DNA of 64,000 bases, from NCBI RefSeq assembly GCF_030817495.1, contig NZ_JAUSZK010000001.1, forward strand, positions 6,286,001 to 6,350,000, given 5' to 3'. This DNA comes from Streptomyces sp. V3I7 (lineage in GTDB: Bacteria; Actinomycetota; Actinomycetes; Streptomycetales; Streptomycetaceae). Positions 59,348 through 64,000 of this stretch are shown here, in pieces (position 1 is the stretch's first letter; each line of letters begins with the position of its first letter). The notes under the pieces were generated by a model. The model was not told where the DNA came from. It ran no database searches and was given only the letters and a program-made list of their open reading frames with translations. A program made the position numbers and the translations under genes.

Positions 59348-61327
59348 TCAGCGAGAAGAACGCGACGCCCGGCTCACCGCGGCCGTCGGCGACGGCTCGG
59401 GGGTGCGGGGGAGCGGCACCGAGGAAGGGCGGAGCCAGGCGGGCGCGCCGGATCCGATGTCGGTGAGGAGCTGACGCAGGGCCGCCGTGCCGTGGGGCGT
59501 CGGGAGATGGGGGTCCAGGGCGTCCAGGGCGCGGTGGGCCCGGTGCCAGGCGCGGGCGGGGTGACCGTGCCGGTAGTCGGCCAGGGCCAGGGCGTGCCGG
59601 GCGAGGAGGGTGGCCCAGAGATCGTCGCGGACCTCGGGGTCGGCGGCCAGCGCGCGATGGGCGTTGCGGCGGGCGGACGTCGGGGCGGAGGCGGCCTGAA
59701 CGACCGCGAGGGCGGCCCGGCTGACGGACGGTGACGGGCCGCCGGGGGCCCCTGGAGGGATGAGCTCGGCGGCCTCCTCGAAGTGCTCGGCGGCGCTCTC
59801 GGGATCGTTCTGCCGCAGCGCCAGCAGGCCCTCCACATGGGCGATCCGGCCCACGGCGGCGTCGTCACCGGCCGAGATGGCGGCCGGCCAGGCGCGCCCC
59901 AGCAGGGTGCGGGCCGTCTGCGGATCGGCGGCGGCGGTCAGCCAGGCCGTCAGCCACAGGGCCCGGACCGTCGCCGGGCCGTCGCTCTCGCACAGCGGCA
60001 GCAGCCGCGTCAGATGCTCGCGACCCTCCTCGGCCCGGCCGTACACCGCCCACCAGAACCACAGGTTGACCACGGTCTCCAGGGCGGCCTCGGCGTGATC
60101 GGTCTGGACCAGGGCGTAGCGGACCATCGCCGTGAGGTCGGCCAGCTCGTCCTGGACGATCTGGACGGCCTGCCGCTGGTTTCCGGTGCTCCACAGGTTC
60201 TCGGCGACGGCGGCGACCCCGCGGCAGTGCGTCACCCGCCGCTCGGCCGCCACCGGGAACTCGCCCGCCTCCTTCAGCCGTTCGGCCCCGAACTCCCGGG
60301 CGGCGCGCGTCATCCGGTACCGGGGCTGGCGTACCCCGCCCGGGTCGTTCACCGCCGCCAGCACCCCGACGGCCGCCAACTGGGCCAGATAGGCCGGGAC
60401 CCGCTGCGGCTTCACGCCGCCGCCCGCGCACAGATAGGTCGCCGTCGTCTCGGCGAAGGTGTCCTCGAAGATGCTGGCGCGGCCCCACACCGTGCGCAGC
60501 CCCAGCTCGCACAGCACATAACCGGCGCCGACCGCCTCCCGGAGCGAGCGGTGGCGCCGTACGGGCGGGTGCGGGCTCGACAGCCAGCACTGATGGCGTT
60601 CGAGCAGCTCCGCGAGTTCGCCCATCGAGTGGCGGGCCGTCTGCGCGGCGGCCAGCTCGATCGCCAGCGGTACGCCCTCCAGCAACCGGCACACCTCGGC
60701 CGCCGCCTCCGGTTCGCCGTCGCCGGACACGCCCGCCACCGCACGCGCCCGGGCCAGCAGCAGCTCCACGGCGGGCGCCGGCCCGCTGTCGTCCCGCGGC
60801 GCCTCCACGCTCAACGGGGCCAGCCGCAGGACGCGTTCCTCCCCCAGGCCCAGGACGTGCCGCGAGGTCACCAGGACGCGCAGGGCCGGCATGGACATCA
60901 GCAGGTGCTGCACCAGGCGCAGGCACTCCGTGTGCCCGGGGTCCACGTCGTCCAGGAACAGCAGGGTCCGCGGGGAGCGCAGGCCGCGCCGTACGCCGGT
61001 GAGGCGGGTCGGGTCCGGGTCCTGCCGGGCTCCCCTTCCGGTGAGGGCCCGCAGGACTGTGGCGTCCAGGCTGCCCGGCTCGGCCGGACCGGTGCCCTGC
61101 CAGCGCACGCGGACCAGGCGCCGTGTCGTGCCCTGCGTGACGAGGGCCGCGACGGCGGTGGCCAGCCGGCTCTTGCCCACCCCGACCGGGCCGGTCACGG
61201 TCACCAGACGGTGATCGGCCAGCAGCTGGCGCAACTCCGCCACCTCGGGCCCGCGGCCGACCAGCTCGTCGGTCGCCCGGCCACCGGACGCGGAACGGCT
61301 GCCGGAGCCGCCGACGTATGTCCACAC
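59348..61327 (-). CDS. NTPase/TPR regulatory protein (AfsR/SARP-like core without DNA-binding domain)
   Basis: A 659-residue protein: an NB-ARC/AAA-like ATPase (Walker A VTGPVGVGKSRL, Walker B TLLFLDDVDPG, sensor-like VLVTSRHVLGLGEE, LLEGVPLAIELAAAQ), a winged-helix-like middle, and a helical C-terminal half of TPR-type repeats (AAEHFEEAAELIPPG). This is the arrangement of AfsR and LAL regulators, but no SARP or LuxR helix-turn-helix is present at either end. GTG at 61327 with GGGGAG upstream is preferred over an ATG at 61444 that has no ribosome site. It may act through a partner. Next to the transposase remnant. Confidence 0.78.
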   Translation of the reverse strand: MWTYVGGSGSRSASGGRATDELVGRGPEVAELRQLLADHRLVTVTGPVGVGKSRLATAVAALVTQGTTRRLVRVRWQGTGPAEPGSLDATVLRALTGRGARQDPDPTRLTGVRRGLRSPRTLLFLDDVDPGHTECLRLVQHLLMSMPALRVLVTSRHVLGLGEERVLRLAPLSVEAPRDDSGPAPAVELLLARARAVAGVSGDGEPEAAAEVCRLLEGVPLAIELAAAQTARHSMGELAELLERHQCWLSSPHPPVRRHRSLREAVGAGYVLCELGLRTVWGRASIFEDTFAETTATYLCAGGGVKPQRVPAYLAQLAAVGVLAAVNDPGGVRQPRYRMTRAAREFGAERLKEAGEFPVAAERRVTHCRGVAAVAENLWSTGNQRQAVQIVQDELADLTAMVRYALVQTDHAEAALETVVNLWFWWAVYGRAEEGREHLTRLLPLCESDGPATVRALWLTAWLTAAADPQTARTLLGRAWPAAISAGDDAAVGRIAHVEGLLALRQNDPESAAEHFEEAAELIPPGAPGGPSPSVSRAALAVVQAASAPTSARRNAHRALAADPEVRDDLWATLLARHALALADYRHGHPARAWHRAHRALDALDPHLPTPHGTAALRQLLTDIGSGAPAWLRPSSVPLPRTPEPSPTAAVSRASRSSR

Positions 61328-61549
61328 TTTCGTAACTCCCCGTACGTGATAGGCGCAAGCGACGGACGACGCAGCGGCGAAGTCCGTGATCAGGCAGTGC
61401 AGAACCGTCACTGCTACGGCGTCACGGCAACCCCAACGCGCCATGCGTGCGCCGGGTAGCGCTGTCGCGGCCGGTTCACACGCCGGGCTGAAGATCAGAA
61501 CGTCCGTATGGGTCGTGCGGCCCCTGTGAGCCTCGCCCGGCCCGGCGCG

Positions 61550-63253
61550 TCACTGGCAACGACGGCGCACGAGTTGGTCCAGGAGCCGGTACGCGCGCTG
61601 TTCCGCCGCCGCGAGTTCCGCCGGTTCGATGCCGACCGAGTGCAGCTCCCCGGCGGCCGCGTCGTCGGCCTCCCGCAGCTCCACCACCGCCGCGGCGAGC
61701 CGCGCTTCCACGGCGGGGTCGGGTCCAGGGCTGTCGGCCAGGGCGTGCTCGGCGCACCAGGTGGCCTCGGCCAGTCCCGACATCGCGCGCTGCACGCGGA
61801 CCGCCGCGTGCACATGGACCACCAGCAGCCCGCAGGCCACGCCGATGACGATCCCCAGGATGCTGCCCACCATCCGGTCGTAGACGAGCGTCTTCGTGGG
61901 TTCGGGCGCCGCCACGTCGCTGAGCAGCAGGGCCAGCGGGGTGAGGAAGACGACGCCCAGGCCGTAGTTGCGCGGGACGAAGTACTCCATCAGGAACTCG
62001 AACAGCACGATCAGGCAGATGACGGCCACGGGCGCCGGATGTACCGCCAGCACGCCGATCGTGATCAGCAGCCCGGCCGCCGTACCCAGGGCGCGCTGGA
62101 TCGAACGCAGCACCGTCGCCCGGACGTTGACCGAGTGCAGCACAGCGGCCGCGGAGAGCGCGGCCCAGTAGCCGTGCCCGAAGCTCAGGAAGGCCGCCAC
62201 CCCGCCCGCCAACCCGGTGCCGAGTGTCATGCGGAGCGCGGGCACGACGAGCCCGCCGGTGCTCGGCCGCCCGCCGTACGCCTCCCCGCCCCCGGCTCCG
62301 GTCGCCTGGCCGCCGTACTTCAGGGGAGCGGCCTCGGCCTCCTCACCCGGACCGGGCGGCGGGAACGCCTCCTCGGGCAGCGGCGGAAGCCGGCGGTACC
62401 GCACGGTGATGAGCCGGGCGTGCCGGCGCAGGTGCCGTGCCGTGGGGACGTCGGGCGGCTGCGGGCGTACGGACCGGATCAGCAGGGACCAGGCCAGATC
62501 GGCGAGGGGCACGCACCACTCGCGCCGACGCCCGTCCCGGCAGGTGGTGGCCAGCGGAGTCAGGCCCAGGGACCGGTACGCCTGGAGGAGGCCGGCGGTC
62601 GCCCGGTTCCGCAGCTGTGCGGTCCCCTTGGCGTCACCGCCCTGTTCGAGGAGCTGGGCGAGGTCGCGCAGGGCGACGGCCACCGCGAGCCGTTGCGGGC
62701 GGTCCGGCTGGAGCGGCCACGCCGCCAGCGACAGCGCCCAGGCGATGAACGCGCCCATCGCGGCCAGTGCCGTCTGTGTGAGGACGTCGACGGGGTGGTC
62801 CGCCGGGCCGTTGGCGGCCACCGCGAAGGAGAACAGCATCAGGACCGCGCCGAGCCCGGTCAACTGGGTCGCGTCGCAGATGAACTTGGCCAGCCCCGCC
62901 ACCACCGCCATCGCCGCGATCACCGCGGCCGCACCCGCGGCGCTCGCCCGCGGGTCGACCAGCGCCGCCAGCCCCGAACCGAAGCCCACGCACGCCGTCA
63001 TCGCCAGCGCGACCACGGCGAGGACGCGAGCGCGGCGTGCGTACGGCAGATTCCGCCCGAACGTGGTGGTGAACGCGCCCAGCATGGGGAACACGGCGAG
63101 CTGCGTCCGCCCGGTGAGCGCCATCGGCAGCGCCGCAAGGGCCATGGTCAGCGCCGCGCGCAGAGCGAACGGAAACGCTCCGTCTACTTTGTGCAGGGCG
63201 AGCGCGCCGCGCGGAGAGAGTACGCGCTTCGCTTCCGCGACTGAGATTCGCAA
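61550..63253 (-). CDS. FUSC-family membrane protein, paralogue 3
   Basis: A 567-residue paralogue of the proteins at 24213 and 42464: RVLSPRGALALHKVDGAFPFALRAAL, FTTTFGRNLPYARRARVLAVVALAMTACVG, VPRNYGLGVVFLTPLALLLSDVAAPEPTKT, ELREADDAAAGEL. No ATG or GTG lies close to the conserved start; TTG at 63253 with AGGAC upstream gives the length of the paralogues and is the best choice. The frame stays open far upstream but that stretch is antisense to the Hsp20 gene and unlike the family. Its leader lacks the AGGTGATATA element. Confidence 0.78.
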   Translation of the reverse strand: MRISVAEAKRVLSPRGALALHKVDGAFPFALRAALTMALAALPMALTGRTQLAVFPMLGAFTTTFGRNLPYARRARVLAVVALAMTACVGFGSGLAALVDPRASAAGAAAVIAAMAVVAGLAKFICDATQLTGLGAVLMLFSFAVAANGPADHPVDVLTQTALAAMGAFIAWALSLAAWPLQPDRPQRLAVAVALRDLAQLLEQGGDAKGTAQLRNRATAGLLQAYRSLGLTPLATTCRDGRRREWCVPLADLAWSLLIRSVRPQPPDVPTARHLRRHARLITVRYRRLPPLPEEAFPPPGPGEEAEAAPLKYGGQATGAGGGEAYGGRPSTGGLVVPALRMTLGTGLAGGVAAFLSFGHGYWAALSAAAVLHSVNVRATVLRSIQRALGTAAGLLITIGVLAVHPAPVAVICLIVLFEFLMEYFVPRNYGLGVVFLTPLALLLSDVAAPEPTKTLVYDRMVGSILGIVIGVACGLLVVHVHAAVRVQRAMSGLAEATWCAEHALADSPGPDPAVEARLAAAVVELREADDAAAGELHSVGIEPAELAAAEQRAYRLLDQLVRRRCQ

Positions 63254-63261
63254 GCCGGTCC

Positions 63262-63335
63262 TGGTCCGAAAGTTCAGAAGTTCAGAAGGTCGGAAGGTCG
63301 AAGGTCTCGAAGGTCGGAAAGTCAGAAAGGGAACG
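63262..63335. repeat. Degenerate short tandem repeats in the FUSC 3 leader
   Basis: A run of (A/C)GAAGGTCG / AGAAGTTC-type units about 9-10 bases long (GTTCAGAAG, GTCGGAAG, GTCGAAG, CTCGAAG, GTCGGAAAG, GTCAGAAAG). Imperfect and purine-biased. Confidence 0.6.
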
Positions 63336-63457
63336 GGGCGGGGTCGACGAAGGTGGGCGTTCGTACCGGATTCTAGTCGTTGGATGAGCAACCCTCGCGT
63401 GCACGAACGGTGCAAGCCCAGTGGCCCGAGCACCTTTCCCTCCGCAAGCTGAGGAGA

Positions 63458-63471
63458 CCGGACTTGTCCGG
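63458..63471. promoter_or_regulatory. Palindrome CCGGACTTGTCCGG before hsp20
   Basis: A 14-bp near-palindrome (12 of 14 positions) 31 bases before the Hsp20 start. No CIRCE or HAIR element of the known heat-shock repressors was seen. Confidence 0.35.
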
Positions 63472-63502
63472 GACGGACCGAGGAAAGAGGCAGGAGTTCC
63501 CC

Positions 63503-63979
63503 ATGGCGAGTGATCCGACGCGACGCACCGGCGGCTCCGTACCCGCACGCCAGGCCTGGTGGGCGGTGCACGACCCGGCCCTGGAACTCGAGCATCTGTG
63601 GGGTGAGGTCAGCCGGCTGTTCGAGCGCGCCGCGGTGGACACGTCGGACGCGCCGCGCAGTTGGATGCCGGTCGCGGAGGAGGAGGACAAGGGAGACGCG
63701 TACGTCGTACGCGCCGAACTCCCCGGTGTTCCGCGCGACCGCGTCCAGGTGGAACTGGACGGAAAGGAACTCCACATCTCCGGCTCCGTCGACGAAACGG
63801 ATTCGGGCAGCGCGCTCAGCCGCCGCAAGGGTTCCTTCTCCTACGGAATTCGGGTCCCCGGCGACGTGAATACCGAGGGCATTCAGGCTGACCTGCACGA
63901 CGGGGTGCTGACCGTGACGCTGCCGAAGTCAGGTCAGCCCGCGCGCCGCGCGATCGAGATCGGGGTCACCGGCGCCTGA
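63503..63979 (+). CDS. Hsp20/alpha-crystallin small heat shock protein
   Basis: A 158-residue ATP-independent holdase chaperone. After a variable N-terminus containing HDPALELEHLWGEVSRLFERAA comes the alpha-crystallin domain: AEEEDKGDAYVVRAELPGVPRDRVQVELDGKELHI, the strand RRKGSFSYGIRVPGDV and the closing GVLTVTLPKSG. The ATG has AGGAG at 63492-63496. It would bind unfolding proteins that Clp ATPases could later remodel (family knowledge). Last complete gene of the window. Confidence 0.93.
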   Translation: MASDPTRRTGGSVPARQAWWAVHDPALELEHLWGEVSRLFERAAVDTSDAPRSWMPVAEEEDKGDAYVVRAELPGVPRDRVQVELDGKELHISGSVDETDSGSALSRRKGSFSYGIRVPGDVNTEGIQADLHDGVLTVTLPKSGQPARRAIEIGVTGA

Positions 63980-64000
63980 CGAAAGCCCGTCACCCCGCGC

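Noticed and set aside
63254..63898. Longer N-terminus for FUSC 3
   Set aside because: The open frame there is antisense to the Hsp20 gene and has no similarity to the paralogues, which start at the VLSPRG segment.

Overview
The window looks like chromosomal DNA of a high-GC Gram-positive actinomycete, almost certainly Streptomyces or a close relative. Reasons: very strong G/C third-position bias, frequent GTG starts, a mycothiol-dependent isomerase family protein, a DUF397 protein beside an RsbW-like ATPase, a DUF574-type methyltransferase, a fused CydDC exporter and a sugar ABC system with no ATPase gene of its own. I saw no tRNA, rRNA, CRISPR array, intact insertion sequence or phage genes.

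Layout. 0-8 kb: an aldo/keto reductase, then a sugar-uptake operon (lipoprotein, two permeases, GH65 enzyme) facing a LacI-family regulator, with shared candidate operators. 8-18 kb: secreted protein, Tat-exported multicopper oxidase, cyclophilin, phosphoglucomutase, YihY membrane protein and pyruvate carboxylase. 17.5-21.6 kb: small regulatory and accessory genes (RsbW-like ATPase, DUF397, methyltransferase, mycothiol-dependent enzyme, DoxX, thioesterase). 21.6-26 kb: first Clp ATPase and first FUSC membrane protein. 26-32.2 kb: a translationally coupled lipid-type operon (acyl-CoA synthetase, DUF3556 membrane protein, FAD oxidoreductase) divergent from a PucR-type regulator. 32.3-58.5 kb: a respiration and stress block with two cytochrome bd oxidases (one with a fused CydDC), a G6PDH paralogue, a second Clp ATPase, two FdhF/YdeP-type molybdenum oxidoreductases, FdhD, an MFS transporter, MoaA and a second FUSC protein. 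58.6-64 kb: a TnpB-like transposase remnant, a large NTPase/TPR regulator, a third FUSC protein and an Hsp20 chaperone.

How it may work together. The 32-64 kb half reads as a stress or low-oxygen accessory region: high-affinity oxidases, the cofactor genes (moaA, fdhD) needed by molybdoenzymes, chaperones/unfoldases and an NADPH-producing dehydrogenase. The strongest unlisted signal is a conserved block, CATC-N8-(C/T)TCTTTGACT, which lies upstream of cydA1, upstream of the 758-residue molybdo-oxidoreductase and upstream of moaA, each time oriented toward the gene, with a fourth copy between zwf and cydA1. It looks like a shared promoter or activator site tying these three transcription units into one regulon. 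A second notable point is that CydA1 has Ala where CydA2 has the conserved Glu of the GWxxxExGRQPW motif. A third is the number of short tandem repeats that start at or overlap stop codons.

All names rest on reading the sequence and on family knowledge; no database search was run.
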